Shown: positions 24,481-32,324 of the stretch, one piece after another
Numbering within the stretch: position 1 is the first letter of the stretch
Layout of the letters: the number at the start of each line of letters is the position of its first letter
Notes under the pieces: generated by a model
Databases searched by the model: none
Seen by the model: the letters and a program-made list of their open reading frames with translations, nothing else
What the model was told of the DNA's origin: nothing
Translations under genes and position numbers: made by a program
Source of the DNA: Chryseobacterium edaphi
Lineage (GTDB): Bacteria; Bacteroidota; Bacteroidia; Flavobacteriales; Weeksellaceae
Reading direction: 5' to 3'
DNA: 64,000 nt
Assembly (NCBI RefSeq): GCF_025628985.1
Contig: NZ_JAOTEM010000002.1
Coordinates: 434,001 to 498,000 of the forward strand

Positions 24481-25335
24481 TTAAGCTTTTACCGCTAATA
24501 AATTTACTGTTTTTGAAACTACTTCTTTGATTTCTGTTCTTTTTACAATGAAATCTACGAAACCTTTTTCCTGCAAAAATTCTGAAGTCTGGAAACCTTC
24601 CGGTAAGTCTCTACCAATGGTTTCACGGATCACTCTTGGTCCGGCAAATCCGATCAATGCTTTTGGTTCAGCCATGATGATGTCTGCAGTCATTGCAAAA
24701 GATGCGGTAATTCCACCGAAAGTAGGGTCACAAAGGTAAGCGATGTATAAAAGTCCGGCTTCTGAAAGCTGAGCCAGTTTCGCCTGAACCTTCGCCAACT
24801 GCATTAGTGAATACGTTGCTTCCTGCATTCTCGCGCCACCAGACTGACAGATAATCATGTACGGAAGTCTTTTTTCGATACAATAATCAATCGCTCTTCT
24901 GATTTTTTCACCCATCACAGAACCTAAAGATCCTCCGATGAACGCGAAATCCATACATGAAACTACCATTTCAGTTCCATTTACGGTTCCTACGCCATTT
25001 CTGATAGAGTCGGTAAGCTTGGTTTTCGCTTTTACTTCTTTCAGACGATCGGTGTATGATTTTGTATCTTTAAAGCTGAGGATGTCAATACTTTCAACAT
25101 TTGCATCCAGCTCAGTGAATTTTCCTTCGTCAAAAAGAATGCTGAAAAACTCGGCACTTCCTATTCTTACGTGAAATCCGTCTTCAGGAGAAACATAATT
25201 GTTTTTCTTTAACTCGTCGTGTTCCACTACTTTTCCTGACGGAGTCTGATGCCAAAGACCTTTCGGTACATCTTTTTTCTCGTCGGTAGAAGTGGTAATA
25301 TTTTGTGCTTTTCTTTTAAACCAGTCGAATGCCAT
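24481..25335 (-). CDS. accD: Acetyl-CoA carboxylase carboxyltransferase beta subunit, zinc ribbon lost
   Basis: The beta subunit of the carboxyltransferase that makes malonyl-CoA for fatty-acid synthesis. The 284-aa protein has the crotonase-like core with [51 protein letters not shown] and [13 protein letters not shown]. In the N-terminal region (about residues 27-56), where E. coli AccD has a four-cysteine zinc ribbon, this protein reads [17 protein letters not shown] and [13 protein letters not shown] with no cysteine. I recall the same loss in other Flavobacteriia. The accA partner is not in the window. Confidence 0.95.
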   Translation of the reverse strand: MAFDWFKRKAQNITTSTDEKKDVPKGLWHQTPSGKVVEHDELKKNNYVSPEDGFHVRIGSAEFFSILFDEGKFTELDANVESIDILSFKDTKSYTDRLKEVKAKTKLTDSIRNGVGTVNGTEMVVSCMDFAFIGGSLGSVMGEKIRRAIDYCIEKRLPYMIICQSGGARMQEATYSLMQLAKVQAKLAQLSEAGLLYIAYLCDPTFGGITASFAMTADIIMAEPKALIGFAGPRVIRETIGRDLPEGFQTSEFLQEKGFVDFIVKRTEIKEVVSKTVNLLAVKA

Positions 25336-25355
25336 ATTATTGATTTGAAATTATT

Positions 25356-25430
25356 GATTTGAAGTTTGAAATTCAGGTTTGCCGATAAAAATTTTCATCT
25401 CAGACAATCTCAAATTTTAAACCTCAAATC
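25356..25430. repeat. 18-bp imperfect inverted repeat between accD and fba
   Basis: GATTTGAAGTTTGAAATT (25356-25373) pairs with AATTTTAAACCTCAAATC (25413-25430) at 16 of 18 positions. Shorter direct repeats of ATTATTGATTTGAA and CTCAAAT lie around it. It is not coding and could be an RNA hairpin within the fba-accD transcript. Confidence 0.45.
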
Positions 25431-25440
25431 TCAAATTAAT

Positions 25441-26511
25441 TTATTTTAAAGTATTTACGTTATTTAAATCTTCAAATGCTCTTACCAATCTTTTAGAGAA
25501 CGTTTCTTCGCCTTTTCTGATCCAAACTCTTGGGTCATAGAATTTTTTGTTCGGCTTATCGTCTCCGTCAGGATTACCAATTTGAGTTTTCAGATATTCT
25601 ACATTATCTACCATGTAATCTCTGATTCCCTCTGTATAAGCGAACTGAAGATCGGTATCAATATTCATCTTAATCACCCCGTAATCAATCGCTTCTCTGA
25701 TTTCTTCTAAAGTAGAACCTGAACCACCGTGGAATACGAAATTAATCGGCTTCTCAGCAGTTCCGAATTTCTCCTGAACGAATTTCTGAGAATTGTCTAA
25801 GATTTTCGGAGTCAAAACTACATTTCCTGATTTGTAAACACCGTGTACATTTCCGAAAGCTGCTGCAATCGTGAAGTTATCAGAAATTGCTTTCAGTTTT
25901 TCGTAAGTGTAAGCTACGTCTTCAGGCTGCGTATATAATTTTGAATTGTCGATATCAGAATTGTCTACGCCATCTTCTTCACCTCCTGTTACACCGATTT
26001 CAACTTCCAAAGTCATCTGCATTTTTGCCATTCTTTCGAAATATTCAGCAGAGATCTCAAGGTTTTCTTCCAAAGATTCTTCAGAAAGATCAAGCATGTG
26101 AGAAGAGTAAAGCGATTTTCCAGTCTGCTTGAAGAATTCTTCGTTAGCTTCCATCAAACCGTCGATCCAAGGCAATAATTTCTTTGCAGCGTGATCGGTA
26201 TGTAAAATTACTGTTGCTCCGTAAGCTTCAGCTAAAGTGTGAATATGTTTTGCTCCAGCGACACCACCTAAAATAGCTGATTTCTGAGCGTCATTGCTCA
26301 ATCCTTTTCCAGCGTTGAAAGATGCTCCACCGTTAGAAAACTGAATGATAACAGGTGAGTTTAATTTTGCTGCAGTTTCCATTACTGCGTTCACGTTGCT
26401 CGAACCGATTACGTTCACTGCAGGCAATGCAAATTTGTTTTCTTTAGCATACTGAAAAATATCTGTAACTAACTGACCTGTGGCAACTCCTGCCGGAAAA
26501 ATTCTGCTCAT
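25441..26511 (-). CDS. fbaA: Class II fructose-bisphosphate aldolase
   Basis: Zinc-dependent aldolase that interconverts fructose-1,6-bisphosphate with glyceraldehyde-3-phosphate and dihydroxyacetone phosphate. The 356-aa protein has VILHTDHAAKKLLPWIDG with the metal His and catalytic Asp, the ligand EVEIGVTGGEEDGVD, and NFVFHGGSGSTLEEIREAIDYGV, which binds zinc and phosphate. Length matches the E. coli FbaA type. ATG 26511 gives MSRIFPAGVATGQLV. Neighbours nadK upstream and accD downstream suggest a constitutive primary-metabolism cluster. Confidence 0.96.
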   Translation of the reverse strand: MSRIFPAGVATGQLVTDIFQYAKENKFALPAVNVIGSSNVNAVMETAAKLNSPVIIQFSNGGASFNAGKGLSNDAQKSAILGGVAGAKHIHTLAEAYGATVILHTDHAAKKLLPWIDGLMEANEEFFKQTGKSLYSSHMLDLSEESLEENLEISAEYFERMAKMQMTLEVEIGVTGGEEDGVDNSDIDNSKLYTQPEDVAYTYEKLKAISDNFTIAAAFGNVHGVYKSGNVVLTPKILDNSQKFVQEKFGTAEKPINFVFHGGSGSTLEEIREAIDYGVIKMNIDTDLQFAYTEGIRDYMVDNVEYLKTQIGNPDGDDKPNKKFYDPRVWIRKGEETFSKRLVRAFEDLNNVNTLK

Positions 26512-26581
26512 GTTTACTTTTTATATAAAATTAGGGTATGTTTGAAAAATTCTTGTAAAGGTAATAATTTTTAAGAAATGA

Positions 26582-27448
26582 TTAATTTCTTTTATCCCGT
26601 CCCCAAAGTAGCTTCTGGCGGATGGTTTCATAGAAACTTAAATTATTCGGCTGTACCAGTAACAGCTGGAAACTCGCCTTTCTGATCACAATTTCCTTAT
26701 CGGTTTCAATATGAATTAATCTTGAATCTAAAGAAAGAGAATATTGTGGAACACGGCTTTCAACTTTAAATTTAATTTCAACTTTATCATTGACAACCAA
26801 AGGTCTTACATTCAAGTTATGCGGAGCAATTGGAGTAATGACAAAGTTTTCGTTGTTCGGAGAAATAATCGGTCCGCCGCAACTTAAAGAATAAGCGGTA
26901 GAACCAGTCGGCGTAGAAACAATAACTCCGTCGCCCCAGAAAACATTAAGAAATTCGTTATTGATATAAGAATCTACCGTGACCATTGATGTGGTTTCTT
27001 TTCTGGAAATCGTCACATCATTTAAAGCATACGGAAAAAATTCGTCAGATTTTGGCGAAACTACTTCGATTACTGATCTTCGGCTGGTTTTCACATCACC
27101 TTTTAAAATTGAATCCAGTTCTTTGAAGGCCTCTTCTTTGGTAAAACTTGCCAAAAATCCAAGTCTTCCGGTGTTTACACCCACAACAGGAATTTCGAGA
27201 TCTTCGATGAAAGTTAATGAATTTACAATTGTTCCGTCGCCACCAAATGTGAAGAACAGATCAACTTTTTTGTCGATGAGATCCTGTTTGTTGCCAAAAG
27301 TCTCAAATATTTTTGAAAATTGAAGCGCTTCAGCCATTTCGTCAAACAAAACAGATTTTACGCCTCTGCTTTCCAGTTCAGAAATAAATTTGCTTAAATA
27401 TAAAAAAGTATCAAGATCTTTTTTCTGAGAATATATGGCTGCCTTCAT
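26582..27448 (-). CDS. nadK: NAD kinase
   Basis: Phosphorylates NAD to NADP with ATP. The 288-aa enzyme has the GGDGT motif in FFTFGGDGTIVNSLTFIED (about residues 67-85), then GVNTGRLGFLASF, VSTPTGSTAYSLSCGGPI with the glycine-rich binding loop, and ITPIAPHNLNVRPLV. Length is normal. It begins 1 bp after the stop of the CBS-domain gene, an arrangement that I recall as common in Flavobacteriia. Whether fba 70 bp downstream is in the same transcript is unclear. Confidence 0.97.
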   Translation of the reverse strand: MKAAIYSQKKDLDTFLYLSKFISELESRGVKSVLFDEMAEALQFSKIFETFGNKQDLIDKKVDLFFTFGGDGTIVNSLTFIEDLEIPVVGVNTGRLGFLASFTKEEAFKELDSILKGDVKTSRRSVIEVVSPKSDEFFPYALNDVTISRKETTSMVTVDSYINNEFLNVFWGDGVIVSTPTGSTAYSLSCGGPIISPNNENFVITPIAPHNLNVRPLVVNDKVEIKFKVESRVPQYSLSLDSRLIHIETDKEIVIRKASFQLLLVQPNNLSFYETIRQKLLWGRDKRN

Positions 27449-27449
27449 A

Positions 27450-28100
27450 TTATATTTCGATAAATTTTTGTAAAAAACCTAAACGGTCTTTGAAAAGATC
27501 TGTTTTCTCATCAGAATAATATTTTTCAACAATTCTGTAATCATAACGGTCGAAAGTAGCGTCGATGGAAGCTAAATTTTCGTTGCTGATCTTGATGGTG
27601 ATGTGAATAAATTCGTCTGACATGAAGCTGATAAATCCGCCGTAGAACTTAGAATTGTTGCTCTCAACGATGTTGGCAATTTCTGTCATAGAATATTTTC
27701 TTGCCGGAGTTTCTATCGTTAAGGTAGCACCGGTTTCCGAAAACAGAGGGTATTTTGAAAAGGTCTGGAAAACATCATCACAGCAGATGTAGCCCAGATA
27801 TTTTTCGTTTTTATTGATCACAGGAATCACGTTGGCATTGAATGTATAAAAAAGACGGATGCTGTCCATGATATTATTATCCTCCAAAATGGCGAAGCGC
27901 TCGATCTGATGTTCGAGGTTCTTCAAAGTTCCTTCTTCTTCATAAAGAAAGTCTTTGGCGATGGCTCCGTAAAAGTGGTGTGATTTTTTGATGAAAATAT
28001 GCGTATATCCAAATGCTTCTAGGGTTTCCCTAGCCGATTCGATGGAGTCAGTCAGATGAAAACACGGAAAATCTTTTGAGATATAGTCCTTGATAAACAT
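27450..28100 (-). CDS. CBS-domain protein upstream of nadK
   Basis: A 216-aa cytoplasmic protein with two CBS motifs (about residues 5-60 and 65-125, the second with ILEDNNIMDSIRLFYTFNANVIPVINKNEKYLGYI). CBS pairs usually bind adenosine nucleotides and regulate a partner. The C-terminal third (ETPARKYSMTEIANIVESNNSKFYG to ISNENLASIDATFDRYDYRIV) has an ACT-like order, suggesting ligand binding as well. Because it is translated 1 bp before nadK, it could sense nucleotide state for NADP synthesis; this link is inference. Confidence 0.83.
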   Translation of the reverse strand: MFIKDYISKDFPCFHLTDSIESARETLEAFGYTHIFIKKSHHFYGAIAKDFLYEEEGTLKNLEHQIERFAILEDNNIMDSIRLFYTFNANVIPVINKNEKYLGYICCDDVFQTFSKYPLFSETGATLTIETPARKYSMTEIANIVESNNSKFYGGFISFMSDEFIHITIKISNENLASIDATFDRYDYRIVEKYYSDEKTDLFKDRLGFLQKFIEI

Positions 28101-28184
28101 TGTGCTAATTTATAAAATTAAAAACGAAACCTTCCTGCTTTATTGCAGTTTTTTTTCATAAAAATAAAAAAAGTGAAATAAAAA

Positions 28185-28215
28185 TTTGCCCGTAAAGAAA
28201 TTTGAAGTATCTTTG
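28185..28215 (+). promoter_or_regulatory. Textbook Bacteroidetes promoter in the 28101-28440 gap
   Basis: TTTG (28185-28188) and TATCTTTG (28208-28215) are separated by 19 bp, which is the consensus architecture TTTG-N19-TAnnTTTG. It points to the plus strand, where no coding gene follows; both flanking genes are on the minus strand. Confidence 0.75.
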
Positions 28216-28221
28216 TCGCCT

Positions 28222-28286
28222 TTCATTTTTACTTTTTATTAGATTTATTTCAAACTGCACTGTCTTTTGACAGACGCAGTTTTTTT
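28222..28286 (+). ncRNA. Candidate small RNA, about 65 nt
   Basis: The transcript would start near 28222 and end in the T run at about 28286. It has an unstructured U/A-rich 5' half and a 3' intrinsic terminator. No reading frame of useful length and no known RNA family was recognised. The rest of the 28101-28440 gap holds only AT-rich sequence. Confidence 0.5.
28252..28286 (+). terminator. Intrinsic terminator of the candidate small RNA
   Basis: AAACTGC (28252-28258) pairs with GCAGTTT (28276-28282), with an inner stem CTGTC/GACAG (28260-28264 with 28269-28273) around TTTT, followed by a run of T. Confidence 0.75.
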
Positions 28287-28440
28287 ATTTTAGGGCATAT
28301 TCTGATTTTCGAAAACTGAATTTTGCTGTTTTTATTTAAACGCAAAGTCCGCTAAGATTTTTTTGAACTTCCCCATGCTTTTAAGATATACGAAGGCGTT
28401 CTACTCAGCGAAGACTTCAAAAAATTAATTTAAACAATTA

Positions 28441-28977
28441 TTATTTAATTCCTAAAGCTTTCGCAAATTCCCACATCACGATTCCGCCGCAAACGCTTAC
28501 ATTTAAAGAATGCTTTGTTCCCAGTTGCGGAATTTCAATAAAAGAATCGATATTCTGAAGCGCTTCATCGCTGATTCCTTCCACTTCATTACCTAAAATC
28601 ATCGCGTATTTTTTTGTTTTGTCAATGGTAAAGTCAGTAATCATCATGCTGTTGGTTGTCTGCTCAATTCCCACAACTTCAAATCCCTGACTTTTTAAGT
28701 CATTAATCGTGACATTAATATCTGCTTCATGCGACCAATCCACGCTTTCAGTTGCTCCTAACGCTGCTTTGTGAATTTCACGGTGTGGCGGTTGCGGCGT
28801 GATTCCACACAAAATAATTTGCTGAACCAAAAACGCATCCGCCGTTCTGAATGTCGCACCCACATTGTGCATACTTCTTATATTATCTAAAACAACTACT
28901 AATGGAATTTTCTCAACCTTTTTAAAAGTTTCTACATCAATTCTGTTGAGTTCTTCTAGTTTTAATTTATTTACCAA
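28441..28977 (-). CDS. SpoU/TrmH family RNA 2'-O-methyltransferase
   Basis: A 178-aa SPOUT-fold methyltransferase. The three motifs are present: LDNIRSMHNVGATFRTADAF (motif 1), AMILGNEVEGISDEAL (motif 2) and IEIPQLGTKHSLNVSVCGGIVMWE (motif 3). These bind S-adenosylmethionine through the trefoil knot. There is no N-terminal substrate domain, so the target could be tRNA or rRNA. The start is TTG (28975-28977) because no ATG lies upstream of motif 1 in frame. Confidence 0.9.
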   Translation of the reverse strand: MVNKLKLEELNRIDVETFKKVEKIPLVVVLDNIRSMHNVGATFRTADAFLVQQIILCGITPQPPHREIHKAALGATESVDWSHEADINVTINDLKSQGFEVVGIEQTTNSMMITDFTIDKTKKYAMILGNEVEGISDEALQNIDSFIEIPQLGTKHSLNVSVCGGIVMWEFAKALGIK

Positions 28978-29170
28978 AATAATTTTATTTCTTATTACAA
29001 TTTACGAATTCTTCTTTACGAATGGATTCTTAACTTTATTATTTCTCACCTTAATTTTCTTAACCAAAATAAACTTGTTTATTCCTTATCACTCTGAGGA
29101 AATTAATTTTGAACAACAATTCACTTAAAAGCTTAATTTTCTTACTGTTTAAAATCCAAACAAAATCTAA

Positions 29171-30052
29171 TTAATTTTTCGCACCCATTATCTGATGCAC
29201 ATTTTTCTCAATATTCTGAGCAATCGTCTCCATCGGAATATCGTTTTCATCATTATTAAATGGATCTTCGATTTCTTCAGCGATCAATTCCAGACTCATC
29301 AGTACGTAATATACGAAAACCGTCAGCGGGATCATAAATAATCCGAGATTGATAACGTAAGCAATCGGAAGTGCTACAACATACAGAATAATGAATTTCT
29401 TTATAAATGAGGAGTATGAATAAGGAATCGGGGTGTTTTTGATTCTCTCACAACCACCGCAGACATCCAGAAAACCTGTTAACTGTGTATCGAGGTACAA
29501 CATTTCAACGTCAGAAATTTTTCCTTCTTTTTTTAACTGATATAATTTGTGTGTCAAAAGAACAACCAAATCTGTTGGTCCGTGATGCTTCAGAGATTTT
29601 TCAATTTCTGAATAATCTTCATCCAAAGCCAATCTTGTAGATTCCTGCGAAAGATGTTTGGCTAAGAAATGCGGGAAATATTTTAGATATCTTGCAATCT
29701 GATCAGCTGATTTTCTGTCGTCTTTAAGAATAATATTGATTTTTACTGCGAAATTTCTCGTATCATTCACAAGTTTTCCCCAAAGTTTTCTTCCTTCCCA
29801 CCATCTGTCGTAAGCTGTATTCGTTCTGAAAACCAAAAGCAAAGACAAAACAAAACCTAATAGAGAATGTATCAATCCGACATTGCTGATTTTTGATCTA
29901 GCGGTTAAATGCAAGTATTCAATTTCCAAATATTGAATTCCGTAAGAATAAATCGCCATCAAAACCATCGTAGGAAAGAGGATTTTCATGGTGTCGCTTT
30001 TGTGTAAGCTGACCAATATCTTCAGGAAATTTTTCGTGTTGTAAACTCTCAT
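29171..30052 (-). CDS. Bestrophin family ion channel protein
   Basis: A 293-aa membrane protein of the bestrophin/UPF0187 family. It starts MRVYNTKNFLKIL and has transmembrane segments at about 21-43, 55-77 and two more near 210-255. The family motifs FRTNTAYDRWWEGRKLWGKLVN and the IPYSYSSFIKKFIILYVVALP segment are clear. Bacterial homologues form pentameric channels, often cation-permeable. It is divergent from the JmjC-like gene and has a TATCTTTG promoter box 18 bp upstream. Confidence 0.93.
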   Translation of the reverse strand: MRVYNTKNFLKILVSLHKSDTMKILFPTMVLMAIYSYGIQYLEIEYLHLTARSKISNVGLIHSLLGFVLSLLLVFRTNTAYDRWWEGRKLWGKLVNDTRNFAVKINIILKDDRKSADQIARYLKYFPHFLAKHLSQESTRLALDEDYSEIEKSLKHHGPTDLVVLLTHKLYQLKKEGKISDVEMLYLDTQLTGFLDVCGGCERIKNTPIPYSYSSFIKKFIILYVVALPIAYVINLGLFMIPLTVFVYYVLMSLELIAEEIEDPFNNDENDIPMETIAQNIEKNVHQIMGAKN

Positions 30053-30069
30053 GATTGATGTCTGTATTG

Positions 30070-30077
30070 CAAAGATA
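30070..30077 (-). promoter_or_regulatory. -7 box of bestrophin promoter
   Basis: The minus strand reads TATCTTTG, an exact TAnnTTTG match, 18 bp from the ATG at 30052. Confidence 0.6.
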
Positions 30078-30133
30078 AATTTTTATAAATTTCAAAAAAA
30101 CACTATTTTTATTTCGCATTAAATTACAAACTC

Positions 30134-31024
30134 ATGATTCTCGAAAACGTAGATGTTGTAAATGACATAACCAAAGAAGATTTTCAGGAAAATTATTTCA
30201 AAAAAAAGAAGCCTCTTCTGATCAAAAACTACGCAAGCCGTTGGGAAGCTTTCGATAAATGGAATTTTGATTTCATTAAAGAAAAAGCGGGCGAACAGGA
30301 AGTTCCGCTGTATGACAACAAGCCTGCAGATTCCAAAAAAAGTTCAGGTGCGCCCGTTGCAAAAATGAAAATGAAAGATTATATCGACACGATAAAATCT
30401 AAACCTTCTGATCTGCGTATTTTCTTTTACATCATCACCGACAGGCTTCCTGAACTGTTGAAAAACTTTACGTATCCTGATTTGGGAATTAAATTTTTCA
30501 AGCGGCTTCCAACTTTATTTTTTGGAGGAAGTGATTCGCATGTTCTGATGCATTATGACGTTGATTTGGGAGATTTTATGCATTTTCATTTTGAAGGGAA
30601 GAAAAGAATTTTGCTCTTTGACCAGAAACAGTCGAAATTTTTATATAAAGTTCCGCTTTCAGTTCACACGGTTTACGAAATCGATTACGAAAACCCGGAT
30701 TACGAGAAATTTCCGGCGTTGAAATACGCCAAAGGCATTGAAATCTTTATGGATCATGGCGATGCACTTTTTATTCCCGGAGCATTCTGGCATTTCAACA
30801 GATACTTGGAACCGGGCTTTTCAATGTCGCTTAGAGCTTTACCGAATAAACCGAAAGTTTTTGCCAATATGCTGTATCATGTTTTTATTATGCGCTATAC
30901 CGATAAGATTTTACGCAAATTATTTAAAGCTGAATGGGTTGATTACAAGCAGAAATGGGCGTATGAGAAAGCAAATGAAGCTTTAGAAAAACATATAAAA
31001 AATAAGAGTGAAACAATAAAATAA
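30134..31024 (+). CDS. Cupin-like JmjC-domain oxygenase
   Basis: A 296-aa double-stranded beta-helix protein of the cupin_8/JmjC family. The iron ligands are probably the His and Asp in SHVLMHYDVDLGDFMHFHF (about residues 136-154) and the distal His in FIPGAFWHFNRYLEPGFSM. Relatives are 2-oxoglutarate-dependent hydroxylases of proteins or tRNA; no substrate is known here. There is no signal peptide, so it is cytoplasmic. The gene is monocistronic and divergent from the bestrophin. Confidence 0.85.
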   Translation: MILENVDVVNDITKEDFQENYFKKKKPLLIKNYASRWEAFDKWNFDFIKEKAGEQEVPLYDNKPADSKKSSGAPVAKMKMKDYIDTIKSKPSDLRIFFYIITDRLPELLKNFTYPDLGIKFFKRLPTLFFGGSDSHVLMHYDVDLGDFMHFHFEGKKRILLFDQKQSKFLYKVPLSVHTVYEIDYENPDYEKFPALKYAKGIEIFMDHGDALFIPGAFWHFNRYLEPGFSMSLRALPNKPKVFANMLYHVFIMRYTDKILRKLFKAEWVDYKQKWAYEKANEALEKHIKNKSETIK

Positions 31025-31057
31025 TTGAATTTGCAATTTTTCTGTTTCACTTATCAG

Positions 31058-31600
31058 CTATTTTGTAGAAATCAGTTTTCCATTTTTATATAAATTTGTT
31101 TCTTCTAAGCTCCCGTTTTCTTTATATGAAAACTGTTCTCCTTCTCTGATTCCGTTTACGAAATTAGATTCATACTTTAGTTTTCCGTTTTCGTAGAAAA
31201 ATTTCCATTTGCCTTCTTCTTTTCCGTTTACAAATTTTCCTTGGCTAGTTATTTTTTCATTTTTAAAATAAGTATTTTCAGATTCGTCATAATAAACATC
31301 ACCTTTCCAGCCTTTGTATTTTTCTATGCCGGTTTTTGATCCGCTTTCATCATAATAGACCCATTCACCAACTTTTTTGTCTTTTTTATAAAAGCCTTTT
31401 GCTTTTTCTTTTCCATTTTCGAAATAAGCAATATAATTTCCTTCCAACTTTCCCTTTTTCCAATTCTGGTCCCATTTTTTCTGACCATTATCATAAAAGA
31501 AAATGCAATTTCCTTCCTGAAGACCATTCACAAAGCCACATTGTTTCTGTGCCTGTAGAAAAACGTTTGAAAACAGAAGAAAGAATAATATTTTTTTCAT
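31058..31600 (-). CDS. Secreted MORN-repeat protein (YwqK-type)
   Basis: A 180-aa protein with signal peptide (MKKILFFLLFSNVFLQAQ) and about six degenerate repeats of the type G-x-W-x-x-Y-Y-E-N-G-x, for example CIFFYDNGQKKWDQ, WVYYDESGSKTG, WKFFYENGKLKYES and FSYKENGSLEET. Such MORN/YwqK repeats form beta hairpins in cell-surface proteins; the annotation as antitoxin is a database convention that is not supported here. ATG 31600 was used because the first codon of the longer frame is GTG. Function unknown. Confidence 0.8.
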   Translation of the reverse strand: MKKILFFLLFSNVFLQAQKQCGFVNGLQEGNCIFFYDNGQKKWDQNWKKGKLEGNYIAYFENGKEKAKGFYKKDKKVGEWVYYDESGSKTGIEKYKGWKGDVYYDESENTYFKNEKITSQGKFVNGKEEGKWKFFYENGKLKYESNFVNGIREGEQFSYKENGSLEETNLYKNGKLISTK

Positions 31601-31620
31601 CACAATTTATATTTTACTGA

Positions 31621-31650
31621 CAAATGTATTATTTTTGTTACAATCACAAA
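31621..31650 (-). promoter_or_regulatory. Promoter of the MORN gene (-33 and -7)
   Basis: On the minus strand TTTG (complement of 31647-31650) and TACATTTG (complement of 31621-31628) are spaced by 18 bp, close to the consensus. It overlaps the -7 box of the divergent gene. Confidence 0.55.
31630..31637 (+). promoter_or_regulatory. -7 box for the gene at 31661
   Basis: TATTTTTG matches TAnnTTTG, 24 bp before ATG 31661. It lies inside the spacer of the opposing MORN-gene promoter. Confidence 0.5.
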
Positions 31651-31660
31651 TTTAATCAAG

Positions 31661-32263
31661 ATGAAAACACAACTTTTTTTAATTATTTCGCTATTTACAG
31701 GAATTTTTTCTTTTGCACAGAAAGATACTTTTTATCCGCAGGCTTTTTTCGACAAAAAACAAGCACAGGAAATGATTTCTTACGGAAAATCTACAATCGA
31801 AGGCGTAGCTTCCACCAAACAAAAAAACGCATATGGTTTTAAGGCACCTTTAGCTAAAAAACAATATGCTAAAGAAGGTACTGTTGTTATGCTTTTCCCC
31901 TGTACAGATTATTTTAATGAATGGTATAAACTGAGAAGTAAAAAGGAGAATAAAAAAACACAGATTTTGATGTCTGAAGATGCTTTTAAATACAGAATAG
32001 AAGCAACAACCGATGCTTACGGAAGATTTAAATTTGAAAAAATGAAACCGGGAAAATATTATTTAGAAGCAATTGTTGATTTTACGGCAACCTCTTCTTA
32101 TCGACAGCAAACAGCTACAGAAACAGGCTATAACGTTTACGGACAAGCAATTTATTCTACACCAGTTTACAGTACATTTTTCTACAACTATGATTCTGCA
32201 AACAGAGAAAGTAAGTTTGTGGAAATCAAGGAAGACGGTCAACTTTTAGAAATAAAACTTTAA
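31661..32263 (+). CDS. Secreted protein with carboxypeptidase-regulatory-like beta sandwich
   Basis: A 200-aa protein with signal peptide (MKTQLFLIISLFTGIFSFAQ). The segment TDAYGRFKFEKMKPGKYYLEAIVDF is the typical pattern of carboxypeptidase-regulatory/Cna-B-like beta sandwiches, here in the second half. The rest has Tyr-rich strands (STPVYSTFFYNYDSA). It may be an envelope protein, exported by Sec. Function is unknown. Signal peptide and start are clear from ATG 31661. Confidence 0.75.
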   Translation: MKTQLFLIISLFTGIFSFAQKDTFYPQAFFDKKQAQEMISYGKSTIEGVASTKQKNAYGFKAPLAKKQYAKEGTVVMLFPCTDYFNEWYKLRSKKENKKTQILMSEDAFKYRIEATTDAYGRFKFEKMKPGKYYLEAIVDFTATSSYRQQTATETGYNVYGQAIYSTPVYSTFFYNYDSANRESKFVEIKEDGQLLEIKL

Positions 32264-32324
32264 GAGATTCCTCAAAACTTTGAAACCCTAAATTTAATAC
32301 ATAAATTTGGGCTTTAATTTTTAT

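Noticed and set aside
26979-27323. 114-aa plus-strand frame opposite nadK
   Set aside because: It is antisense to conserved NAD kinase motifs and has no independent support.
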